From positions 485,043 through 549,042 of the forward strand of contig NZ_FNUZ01000003.1 of NCBI RefSeq assembly GCF_900108225.1: a stretch of 64,000 bases of DNA, in the 5' to 3' direction. The stretch is from Thalassococcus halodurans. GTDB lineage: Bacteria; Pseudomonadota; Alphaproteobacteria; Rhodobacterales; Rhodobacteraceae. Below, piece by piece: positions 18,041 through 25,930 of this stretch (its first letter is position 1; the number at the start of each line of letters is the position of its first letter). The notes below the pieces were generated by a model that saw only the letters and a program-made list of their open reading frames with translations, searched no databases and was not told where the DNA came from. Both the position numbers and the translations under genes were made by a program.

Positions 18041-18630
18041 AACGTCGCAAGCTGGATCAGGAAGACGCCGATCTATGGTCGAGGGTCGCCAAAACGACTG
18101 AAAAGCTCGATAGGCGGGATTACTTTGCGCCGATATCCGGCGAAGAGGCTCCTGCCAAAAAGCCTGCGCCCAAACCAAAGCCCACACCCTTCAAAAGTTT
18201 CCGACTAGGTCAGTCGGCGACGCGGCTTCCCGAAGCTATCAAAGCGCCGGAAACCACTCATAAAAGATTGGCAAAGGATCCGGTGTCGATGGACGCCAAG
18301 GCCTTTGGCAAAATGAAGCGCGGTAAGCTGGTGCCCGAGGGGCGGATCGACCTTCATGGAATGACGCTTGATCAGGCGCATCCCGCGCTCAACCGTTTTG
18401 TCATGACATCCTTCTCACGGGGTCTTCGGCTGGTTCTGGTGATCACCGGTAAAGGCAGCCGCGAAGACCCGTACGATCCGATGCCACGCCGACGGGGTGT
18501 TTTGAAAACGCAGGTTCCGCTCTGGCTAAAGCTACCGCCTTTGGCACAGGTCGTGCTGCAGGTGACGCCCGCGCATATCCGCCACGGGGGCGAAGGTGCC
18601 TACTACGTGTATCTAAAGCGCCAACGCTAA
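18037..18630 (+). CDS. Smr/MutS2-C-like domain endonuclease family protein
   Basis: The 197-residue protein ends in an Smr domain (about residues 100-197) with the conserved RIDLHGMTLDQAH motif and VLVITGKGSRE, plus the RGVLKTQVPLWL segment. Smr domains act as nucleases, mostly on RNA in known cases. The N-terminal half is lysine- and proline-rich and looks unstructured. It starts with GTG 18037, overlapping the mltA stop, and closes the Tim44-mltA-smr string. Confidence 0.9.
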   Translation: MKRRKLDQEDADLWSRVAKTTEKLDRRDYFAPISGEEAPAKKPAPKPKPTPFKSFRLGQSATRLPEAIKAPETTHKRLAKDPVSMDAKAFGKMKRGKLVPEGRIDLHGMTLDQAHPALNRFVMTSFSRGLRLVLVITGKGSREDPYDPMPRRRGVLKTQVPLWLKLPPLAQVVLQVTPAHIRHGGEGAYYVYLKRQR

Positions 18631-18797
18631 TCAGGTTTGTGCCTTAGGCGATTGGGACACATACGTCTGCCCGCATACAGTGTCATTTCCGGGCGTTTTG
18701 TGGCACAAGTTCATCGAACACTTTTAATTTTATAGATTCGACCTGTGCATTTGCAGAAAATCACATAGGTAGTCAGTTACCGACTACGGACGCCATT

Positions 18798-19202
18798 ATG
18801 ACACTCAAAGCCCTCATTGCGCTTGTACTTTTCCTTCCTGTTTTAGCGAATGCGCAGGACGCTGATCGTGGGCGCGCAGCGTTTGCAGATTGTGCTGCAT
18901 GTCATATGGTCAAGGCACCGGATGGTCGTGCCCTGTTTCAGGGTGCCAAGGTTGGGCCGAACCTGTACGGGATTGCCGGTCGCACGGCAGGCAGCAGCAA
19001 AGGCTTCAATTATAGCCCTTCGTTGCGTCAGGCAGGCCAGCAAGGGCTGGTGTGGACGCCCGAAACGCTTGAGGCCTACCTGAAGAATCCTACGACGTTC
19101 CTGAAGAAGTGGCTTAAGGACGATACCGCGCGCGCACGGATGGCATACCGCCAAAGCCATAGCGCCAGAGACATCTACGCGTTTCTGAAATCCGCGAAGT
19201 AA
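18798..19202 (+). CDS. Class I c-type cytochrome
   Basis: A 134-residue exported cytochrome. It has a signal peptide (MTLKALIALVLFLPVLANAQ), one heme-binding CAACH motif at about residues 32-36, the VGPNLYGIAGR segment typical of cytochrome c2-like proteins, and a candidate axial methionine in ARARMAYRQ before the C-terminal helix ending in SAK. It should carry electrons in the periplasm. It stands alone, 167 bases after smr and just before the flagellar block, so its partner cannot be inferred from context. Confidence 0.9.
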   Translation: MTLKALIALVLFLPVLANAQDADRGRAAFADCAACHMVKAPDGRALFQGAKVGPNLYGIAGRTAGSSKGFNYSPSLRQAGQQGLVWTPETLEAYLKNPTTFLKKWLKDDTARARMAYRQSHSARDIYAFLKSAK

Positions 19203-19235
19203 CGAAGACCCGAAAATTTCCCTTAAATTAGAGAC

Positions 19236-19250
19236 TTAACCCTTGGTTAG
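19236..19250. promoter_or_regulatory. CtrA-like box upstream of motB
   Basis: TTAA-CCCTTGG-TTAG matches the CtrA consensus TTAA-N7-TTAA at 7 of 8 fixed bases. It ends 48 bases before the motB start. Similar boxes precede flgE and the flagellin gene. Confidence 0.5.
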
Positions 19251-19298
19251 AGTCTCGCCAAATAATCTGGTCCCGGGTGAGTAACGGGAGTGGATGCA

Positions 19299-20120
19299 AT
19301 GGCATCTGGAAATGAATCTGCGCCGATTATTATCAAGCGCAAAAAGGTTGTCGCGGGCGATGGCCACCACGGCGGCGCGTGGAAAGTGGCCTACGCGGAT
19401 TTCGTGACCGCGATGATGGCCTTTTTCATGCTGATGTGGCTGTTGAATGCGACGACGGAAAAGCAGCGGAAAGGTTTGGCTGACTATTTCAGCCCAAATA
19501 TTTCGATCAGCCGCGTCTCTGGCGGCGGCGAAAAGGACCTTAGGGGGGATTCGGTTTTTGCCGAAGATACCCTGCCGCAGAACGGCACCGGAGCAACCGA
19601 TCAAAAGCAGTCGAAATTCCAATCTGAATTGATCGAGGATCAAAGACTTCACCTCTCCGGTGCAGGTCCTAAAACGCAAGAAGAGCTGGATAAAATCCTG
19701 CGCGCAACGCTTGTCGAAAGTCTGGATGGCAACAGTTTGATGCCGCACGTCTCGGCGCGATTCACCGATGAGGGCTACGCAATCAGGCTGAATGATCTTC
19801 CTACGGCCGAACTATTCGACGGAACGACCCCGAGCGATCTTTTGGTAAAACTGTCTGGTGCTTTGACTGAGTTTGCTGAACTGACAAACCAGCAGATCGC
19901 ATTGAAGGCAGGTGTGGCCAGTTTTCCGGTTGTGTTGGACAAAGATCCCACATGGTCCGTCTCTCAGGCACGCGCGGAGGCATTTTATACCCAACTTCTG
20001 GACGCCGGACTTAACGAGGCGCGCATCGCGCGGATGACCGCGCTGGGCGATCGATATCCGTTTCAGGAAAACCCGATGAACATCCGCAACAACCGGTTGG
20101 AGTTTGTCCTTTTGAAATAG
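19299..20120 (+). CDS. motB: Flagellar motor stator protein MotB
   Basis: MotB anchors the proton-driven stator to peptidoglycan. The 273-residue protein has the conserved HHGGAWKVAYADFVTAMMAF segment: one transmembrane helix at about residues 27-48 with the proton-binding Asp of the YADF motif. This is followed by the plug region (ATTEKQRKGLADYF) and an OmpA-like C-terminal domain ending in NPMNIRNNRLEFVLLK. ATG 19299 is chosen over GTG 19290 because GGGAG lies eight bases before it. The partner motA is not adjacent but 4.9 kb downstream. Confidence 0.93.
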   Translation: MASGNESAPIIIKRKKVVAGDGHHGGAWKVAYADFVTAMMAFFMLMWLLNATTEKQRKGLADYFSPNISISRVSGGGEKDLRGDSVFAEDTLPQNGTGATDQKQSKFQSELIEDQRLHLSGAGPKTQEELDKILRATLVESLDGNSLMPHVSARFTDEGYAIRLNDLPTAELFDGTTPSDLLVKLSGALTEFAELTNQQIALKAGVASFPVVLDKDPTWSVSQARAEAFYTQLLDAGLNEARIARMTALGDRYPFQENPMNIRNNRLEFVLLK

Positions 20121-20154
20121 GGTCGTCGTCGCGGAAAAGGAAAGATTTTTCCTA

Positions 20155-20170
20155 TTAGGCTGCCGTTAAG
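20155..20170. promoter_or_regulatory. CtrA-like box upstream of flgE
   Basis: TTAG-GCTGCCG-TTAAG matches TTAA-N7-TTAA at 7 of 8 fixed bases, in the opposite sense to the motB box. It lies 53 bases before the flgE ATG. Confidence 0.5.
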
Positions 20171-20222
20171 ACAGCGTGCGTAAGGGTAAGAGGAACAGTC
20201 GGAAACAGCAGAAAGGCGTTCC

Positions 20223-21524
20223 ATGACCATCTCCTCCTCCCTGAACGCAGGTGTCGCGGGCCTGACGGCGAATGCCAGTAAATTGTCGTCGATTTCCGAC
20301 AACATCGCGAACTCGGCAACGTATGGATACAAGCGGGTGGAAACAGATTTTCACTCGATGGTTATGTCGAATTCTGGCGGCACCTATACAGCTGGTGGCG
20401 TGCGTGCGACGTCGCAGCGCGTTGTCGATCAAAGTGGCTCGCTTGTCAGTACGTCTAATGCGACCGACATGGCAGTCCGCGGACGCGGCTTTCTTCCTGT
20501 AGCAGAGACATCTGATATCGAAGCTGGAAATGGCGCACCACAGATGCAGCTTATCACAACGGGGTCATTCCGGACGGATGCCAATGGGTATTTGGTAACG
20601 GAAACAGGCTTGGTTCTTCTTGGCTGGCCGGCAAGCACCGATGGCACTGTTCCTGTCTATCCCCGAGACACAAGTGACGGTCTTGAACCCGTCCAGATCA
20701 ATGTGAACCAGTTTTCCGGTGAACCTACGACACGAGTGTCTTTGGGCCTGAACCTGCCTGCGACAGAGACGTATTCAACGGCTTCAGGCGATCCGCTGAA
20801 CTTGTCGGTTGAATATTACGATAACCTCGGTGTTTCCGAGACGATCGATATCAACTTTACCCCGGTCCTGCTCGCATCCGGTGCCTCCAACACATGGCGT
20901 ATGGAAATCACCGATAGTGCGACAGGCGGAACGTTGATCGGCGAATACGAACTGGTGTTCGATGACTCCCGATCAAGCGGTGGTACACTGTTGTCAGTCA
21001 CTACCTTGTCCGGCGGTGCGTATGATCCTTCGTCCGGCTCTTTCGTGGCCAATGTTGCTAGTGGTCCGATCGAAGTCTCAATCGGTAACATTGGTGAAAA
21101 CGATGGGATCACCCAGCTTTCCGACAGTTTCGCACCACTGAATATCTCAAAAGACGGCTCGCCAGTGGGCAACATGACATCTGTTGAAATTGACGAAAAC
21201 GGCTTTGTTCATGCCTATTTCGATACCGGCATCACGCGCACAATCTACCAGGTTCCTTTGGTTGATCTGCCCAACCCCAACGGGCTGATCGCGCTGGATA
21301 ACCAAGTTTATATCCCATCGCCCGAAAGCGGCAGCTACTTCCTATGGAACGCGGCGGATGGCCCGACGGGCGACATCGTTTCCTATGCACGAGAGGAATC
21401 CACAACTGATGTTGCAAGCGAGCTCACCAATCTGATCCAGACCCAGCGGGCGTATTCGTCGAACGCCAAAGTCATTCAGACGGTGGATGAAATGCTTCAG
21501 GAAACCACGAATATCAAACGCTGA
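20223..21524 (+). CDS. flgE: Flagellar hook protein FlgE
   Basis: FlgE polymerises into the flagellar hook. The 433-residue protein starts with the rod/hook signature SSLNAGVAGLTANASKLSSISDNIANSATYGYKR, has a flagellar basal-body middle region (DMAVRGRGFLPV), a variable surface domain, and the C-terminal ELTNLIQTQRAYSSNAKVIQTVDEMLQET coiled helix that packs in the hook core. It starts the flgE-flgK-flgL-flgI string, each gene within 20 bases of the next. Candidate control by the box at 20155. Confidence 0.96.
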   Translation: MTISSSLNAGVAGLTANASKLSSISDNIANSATYGYKRVETDFHSMVMSNSGGTYTAGGVRATSQRVVDQSGSLVSTSNATDMAVRGRGFLPVAETSDIEAGNGAPQMQLITTGSFRTDANGYLVTETGLVLLGWPASTDGTVPVYPRDTSDGLEPVQINVNQFSGEPTTRVSLGLNLPATETYSTASGDPLNLSVEYYDNLGVSETIDINFTPVLLASGASNTWRMEITDSATGGTLIGEYELVFDDSRSSGGTLLSVTTLSGGAYDPSSGSFVANVASGPIEVSIGNIGENDGITQLSDSFAPLNISKDGSPVGNMTSVEIDENGFVHAYFDTGITRTIYQVPLVDLPNPNGLIALDNQVYIPSPESGSYFLWNAADGPTGDIVSYAREESTTDVASELTNLIQTQRAYSSNAKVIQTVDEMLQETTNIKR

Positions 21525-21541
21525 TCTGAAGGGGGCCTGAG

Positions 21542-22927
21542 ATGACCATTTCATCAGCCATGTCCAATGCGCTGGGCGGCATGACCTATAATGTCCGCAC
21601 GGCAGAGGTCATCGCGTCTAACGTCGCGAACGCAAGCAATGACGCCTACAGCAAGCGGGAGTTTGACAACGGATTGGTCAAACGGATCACCAACCCTGTC
21701 CTGCTGTCCGACCGCAGGCTCTCTGACGCCGAAGTGGGGTTGGCATCCGGTGGTCTAAAGGGCGCCCAGAAAATCGAACAGGTCTTCGGCACGATCGAGG
21801 ATGCTGGTTCGATCAGCAGCTCGTTGGCTGCCTTTGATTCCGCGCTTGTCCTGGCCGCAAGCGATCCATCCTCAACCTTGCGTCTCGAGGCCGTTGTCGA
21901 CGCGGCGAACGATCTGACAGCCGCGTTTAATGCGAAAGAGGCTGAGCTGCAGGATATCCGACGTCAGTCGGATTCAACAATTGCGTCTCAAGTTGAGCAC
22001 CTCAACGCCAAGTTGGAAGAGGTGGCAAACCTGAACCACAGCATCTCGGTGGCCAAACATGGCGATGTCGAAGTGTCCGGCCTTATGGATCAAAGGCAAA
22101 AGGCCTTGGATGAGATTGCTGAACTCGTTCCGATCCGGACAGTTGCCCGTGATCGTGGCGAACTCACTGTCTACACAGAGGGCGGTGCCATACTGGTGGG
22201 TGATCAGGTTGCTGTAGTAGGTTTCGATAAAACGCCGACAATCGCAGCCCACATGACCCAAGCGAATGGATTGCTTGGCGGCTTAACGTTGAACGGCAGG
22301 CCAGTTTCTTTAACGGACAAAGGCCCCTTTGCAGGTGGCGCAATCGCTGCGCAGTTCCTTCTCAGGGATGAGACCGTTCCAGAATATCAGCAATCACTGG
22401 ACGCCGCCGCTCAAGAGCTTGCTCTGCGGTTTGAAAGTGGCGGTCCAGATGGCACCATCGCAGCTAGTGCACCGGGCCTATTCACGGATATGGGCAACGT
22501 AACCGCCCCCCCTTCAACCGGACTTGCTGGTAGATTGCAGTTGAATTCGGCCGTCACAGCAGAAGATGCGTGGCGCATCAGGGATGGCATCTACGCGCCT
22601 GCAAATGGTGAGGTAGGCGACCCCACGGTCCTGAATTCAATGCTTTCATCGCTCAACGGAACAAGCGGCCCACAAAGTGTTTCGGGGTCTTTGTCCGACA
22701 TGGTGATGGATCTTGAAAATCGTGCGGTATCGGCTCGGGTCCGCTTTGAAACACAGCAATCCGCAGCCACCGACAGAAATACTTCCCTTCGCGAAATCGA
22801 ACTTTCTGAAGGGGTGGATACGGATCAAGAGCTTCAGAATTTGATGCTGGTTGAACGGGCTTATGCGGCCAACGCTCAGGTGCTCCAGACCTTGGACGAC
22901 CTGATTACGCGCCTTCTCGAAATGTGA
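21542..22927 (+). CDS. flgK: Flagellar hook-associated protein 1 FlgK
   Basis: FlgK forms the first junction ring between hook and filament. The 461-residue product has the N-terminal ALGGMTYNVRTAEVIASNVANASNDAYSKR motif and the C-terminal NLMLVERAYAANAQVLQTLDDLITRLLEM motif of the axial protein family, with a long helical region containing LMDQRQKALDEIAELV that is diagnostic for FlgK. Follows flgE by 17 bases and precedes flgL by ten. Confidence 0.95.
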   Translation: MTISSAMSNALGGMTYNVRTAEVIASNVANASNDAYSKREFDNGLVKRITNPVLLSDRRLSDAEVGLASGGLKGAQKIEQVFGTIEDAGSISSSLAAFDSALVLAASDPSSTLRLEAVVDAANDLTAAFNAKEAELQDIRRQSDSTIASQVEHLNAKLEEVANLNHSISVAKHGDVEVSGLMDQRQKALDEIAELVPIRTVARDRGELTVYTEGGAILVGDQVAVVGFDKTPTIAAHMTQANGLLGGLTLNGRPVSLTDKGPFAGGAIAAQFLLRDETVPEYQQSLDAAAQELALRFESGGPDGTIAASAPGLFTDMGNVTAPPSTGLAGRLQLNSAVTAEDAWRIRDGIYAPANGEVGDPTVLNSMLSSLNGTSGPQSVSGSLSDMVMDLENRAVSARVRFETQQSAATDRNTSLREIELSEGVDTDQELQNLMLVERAYAANAQVLQTLDDLITRLLEM

Positions 22928-22937
22928 GGAACGGACA

Positions 22938-23939
22938 ATGATTTCTATTGGTGATTTATCCCAGACTTTGGTCATGAAACGCTGGCAGGCGCAGCTGAAG
23001 TCCGACGTTCTGACAAGCGGTGCCGAGGTCACAACCGGAGTTGCAGAGGATACTGGAAAGCACCTGAAAGGCGATCTGACGTCCCTTGGTCGGATTTCCG
23101 CAGATCTTTCAAATCGGGAGAGCCGCAGTATCGCGCTGAGTGAACTGGGTATTCGCGCGACGTCTACCCAGCAAAGTCTGACCTCAATCAATTCGGCGTG
23201 GTCCGAACTGAAATCAAGCCTTCAGCACGTTGAATTCGCGCAGGCGACTGTGGACAGAAACGCTTTGTCGGAAAGCGCACGAGCTGCCTTTGGTCTGACC
23301 ATTTCCAACCTGAACACACAGGTCGCGGGCCGTTCGCTTTTCTCGGGTGTTGCAACTGACCGGCAGCCTTTGGCGGGCGAAAATGACATGCTTAATGAGA
23401 TTTCACAGGTGTTGCAGGGCGCAACGACCGCTGATGAAGTCGAAATGCGTTTGGATGATTGGTTCAGCGACACAGGCGGGTTTGCTGCTTTGGGCTATTT
23501 AGGGTCCCAAACGGATGTCCCGCCACTGGATTTGGGAAATGGGCAGCGCATCGGGCTATCTGTTCGCGCCGACGACAATGTGTTCCGCGATGGCTTGAAG
23601 GCGATGGCTATGTCGATCTTCGCGACCGACAGTTCTCTGAACCTCGCGCCCTCAGAGCAGATCAAACTTCTTTCGCGGACGGCTGACGCGCTGAACGGCG
23701 CGGAATCCAACCTGATCAATTCCATGGCAAAGGTGGGGAACGTCGAAAGCCGCATTGATCGCATGCAGCAGGTTCAAGAAGCTGAGGTTCAAAATCTGGA
23801 AGCCGCCAAATTGGCGCTGACCGAAATCGATCAATACGAAGCGGCGACGAAACTCGAACAGGCCCAGACCCAGCTCGAGGCGCTTTATACAATCGTGTCG
23901 CGCAGGTCTCAGCTTTCGTTTCTAGAGGTTATGCGCTGA
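22938..23939 (+). CDS. flgL: Flagellar hook-associated protein 3 FlgL
   Basis: FlgL is the second junction protein below the filament. The 333-residue protein shows flagellin-like terminal helices: the TVDRNALSESARAAFGLTISNLNTQVAGRSLFSG segment is typical of FlgL, and the C terminus has LEAAKLALTEIDQYEAATKLEQAQTQLEALY. Its TGA overlaps the flgI start by one base. Assignment rests on these motifs and on the fixed flgE-K-L-I order. Confidence 0.93.
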   Translation: MISIGDLSQTLVMKRWQAQLKSDVLTSGAEVTTGVAEDTGKHLKGDLTSLGRISADLSNRESRSIALSELGIRATSTQQSLTSINSAWSELKSSLQHVEFAQATVDRNALSESARAAFGLTISNLNTQVAGRSLFSGVATDRQPLAGENDMLNEISQVLQGATTADEVEMRLDDWFSDTGGFAALGYLGSQTDVPPLDLGNGQRIGLSVRADDNVFRDGLKAMAMSIFATDSSLNLAPSEQIKLLSRTADALNGAESNLINSMAKVGNVESRIDRMQQVQEAEVQNLEAAKLALTEIDQYEAATKLEQAQTQLEALYTIVSRRSQLSFLEVMR

Positions 23940-25039
23940 TGTTTCGCGTCGTTTTACTCATCGCCTTTTGCGCAGTGTCATCGCTTGCTCATGCCCAATC
24001 TGTTCGTATCAAGGACCTGGTCGAGTTCGAGGGCTTTCGCGGGAATGATTTGGTTGGTTACGGCCTGGTTGTTGGCTTGAATGGCACAGGTGATGGCCTG
24101 CGCAATGCGCCCTACACCGAAGAAATCATGACAACCCTACTCGAGCGGCTTGGCGTAAACGTAAATGGCGAACAGTTTCGGCCAAAAAACGTAGCAGCAG
24201 TTTTCGTAACCGCTGAATTGCCCCCGTTCGCCAGAAACGGATCAAAAATCGATGTGACCGTATCAGCCATTGGCGATGCCAAAAGCCTGCTTGGCGGCAC
24301 GTTGATCATGACTCCTTTGAACGCAGCGGATGGTGAAATCTATGCGGTCGCACAGGGAACCGTGATCGCGGGGGGTGTGTCCAATGAGGGGCAGGGCGCA
24401 CGCGTTGTTCAAGGCGTCCCGACGTCTGGGTCAATTCCGTCTGGCGCGCGGGTCGAGCGAGAAGTGCAGTACAACTTTGCAGCGCTGAAATCCCTGCGTT
24501 TGGCATTGCGTGAACCGGATTTCACAACCGCGGTTCGCATCGAGACACAAATCAACAAACATCTCGGGCGACCGGCCGCGGTGATGCTGGATGCCGGAAC
24601 CGTCGATGTTGATGTCGCGGCAGCAGGCAGCAACTCTCCTGCGCATCTGTTGGTGAATATCGAGTCTCTGGCGATCGCTCCGGAGCGCCGGGCAAAGGTT
24701 GTGGTCGACCAAAGATCAGGAACAATCGTGATTGGCGAATCCGTTCGTATCTCAAGGGTCGCGGTTTCACAGGGTGGGCTAACCCTGCGTATTCAGGAAG
24801 CACCCGTGGTTAGCCAGCCCAACCCGTTCTCAGATGGCGAGACGGTCGAACTTCCAAGAACGAACGCGCAGATTGATCAGGCCGAAGGAACAGGTTTGGC
24901 CGAAGTGTCTGGCGGAACGACTCTGTCGCAAATTGTTGAAGGATTGAATGCCTTGGGGGTCGCACCCCACGACATGATTGATGTTCTGAAAACGATACAT
25001 GCCGCCGGTGCTTTGCACGCCGAACTTGTTGTTATGTAA
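23939..25039 (+). CDS. flgI: Flagellar P-ring protein FlgI
   Basis: FlgI builds the periplasmic P ring around the rod. The 366-residue precursor has a cleavable signal peptide (MFRVVLLIAFCAVSSLAHAQ), then the signature SVRIKDLVEFEGFRGNDLVGYGLVVGLNGTGD and, at the C terminus, GGTTLSQIVEGLNALGVAPHDMIDVLKTIHAAGALHAELVVM. It overlaps flgL by one base and is 21 bases upstream of motA. Confidence 0.97.
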   Translation: MFRVVLLIAFCAVSSLAHAQSVRIKDLVEFEGFRGNDLVGYGLVVGLNGTGDGLRNAPYTEEIMTTLLERLGVNVNGEQFRPKNVAAVFVTAELPPFARNGSKIDVTVSAIGDAKSLLGGTLIMTPLNAADGEIYAVAQGTVIAGGVSNEGQGARVVQGVPTSGSIPSGARVEREVQYNFAALKSLRLALREPDFTTAVRIETQINKHLGRPAAVMLDAGTVDVDVAAAGSNSPAHLLVNIESLAIAPERRAKVVVDQRSGTIVIGESVRISRVAVSQGGLTLRIQEAPVVSQPNPFSDGETVELPRTNAQIDQAEGTGLAEVSGGTTLSQIVEGLNALGVAPHDMIDVLKTIHAAGALHAELVVM

Positions 25040-25060
25040 CCAAAAACTGCGGGAAAAACT

Positions 25061-25930
25061 ATGTTTGGTTTGATCGGAATTGTAACCATTTTTGCCATGG
25101 TGTTCGGGGGTTACCTTTTGGCCGGCGGCAAGATGGGGATCATCATGAAATCGCTGCCGTTCGAGATGATGATGATTGGCGGCGCTGCAATTGGCGCTTT
25201 CTTGATTGCGAACGACAAACACGTTCTGAAGCACACCGGCAAGGACATCAAAAAGGTCTTCAAAGGGCCCAAGTGGGTGTCTGAAGACTATCGTGATCTG
25301 CTGTGTTTGCTCTCCGAACTTCTAAAAGTTGCCCGACAGAGCCCTATCGAGTTGGAAGCTCATATAGAAGAGCCTGATACCTCTTCGATTTTCGGGAAAT
25401 ATCCTAAAATTCAGGGCGACACAGAGGCGGTTTCGCTGATCTGCGACACGCTTCGATCCGGTTCCATGAACTACGATGACCCCCATCAAGTTGAAGAAAT
25501 CCTCGAGAAGCGATTGGAGGCCAAGCTCCACTCAGATCTTCATTCAAGCCATGCATTGCAAACGGTCGCAGATGGTCTGCCGGCTCTGGGGATTGTGGCT
25601 GCCGTTCTTGGTGTGATCAAAACGATGGGTTCGATCGACCAGCCGCCGGAAGTTCTCGGTAAACTTATCGGCGGCGCGCTGGTTGGAACATTTCTTGGTG
25701 TTTTCTTGGCGTATGGCTTGGTGGCGCCCTTCGCGTCGCGTGTTCGGGCCGTCGTTGAGGAAGATAGCCATTTCTACAAGCTGATCAGAGAGGTGCTCGT
25801 TGCCAATCTCTTCAATCACCCAACCAATATGTGCATCGAAGTGGGGCGCCAGAACGCGCCTTCTGCGATCAGGCCGTCATTCGGTGACTTGGCAGAGGCA
25901 TTGAAGCAGACGAAACAGGATGCAGCATGA
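25061..25930 (+). CDS. motA: Flagellar motor stator protein MotA
   Basis: MotA is the membrane channel subunit of the stator. The 289-residue protein has four hydrophobic stretches: two N-terminal (MFGLIGIVTIFAMVFGGYLLAGG and MMMIGGAAIGAFLIAND) and two near residues 165-215 containing LGIVAAVLGVIKTMGSI and the LIGGALVGTFLGVFLAYGLVAP motif with conserved prolines. The large cytoplasmic loop between them should contact FliG. It is separated from motB by flgE-flgK-flgL-flgI and its end overlaps the start of an unknown periplasmic gene. Confidence 0.95.
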   Translation: MFGLIGIVTIFAMVFGGYLLAGGKMGIIMKSLPFEMMMIGGAAIGAFLIANDKHVLKHTGKDIKKVFKGPKWVSEDYRDLLCLLSELLKVARQSPIELEAHIEEPDTSSIFGKYPKIQGDTEAVSLICDTLRSGSMNYDDPHQVEEILEKRLEAKLHSDLHSSHALQTVADGLPALGIVAAVLGVIKTMGSIDQPPEVLGKLIGGALVGTFLGVFLAYGLVAPFASRVRAVVEEDSHFYKLIREVLVANLFNHPTNMCIEVGRQNAPSAIRPSFGDLAEALKQTKQDAA

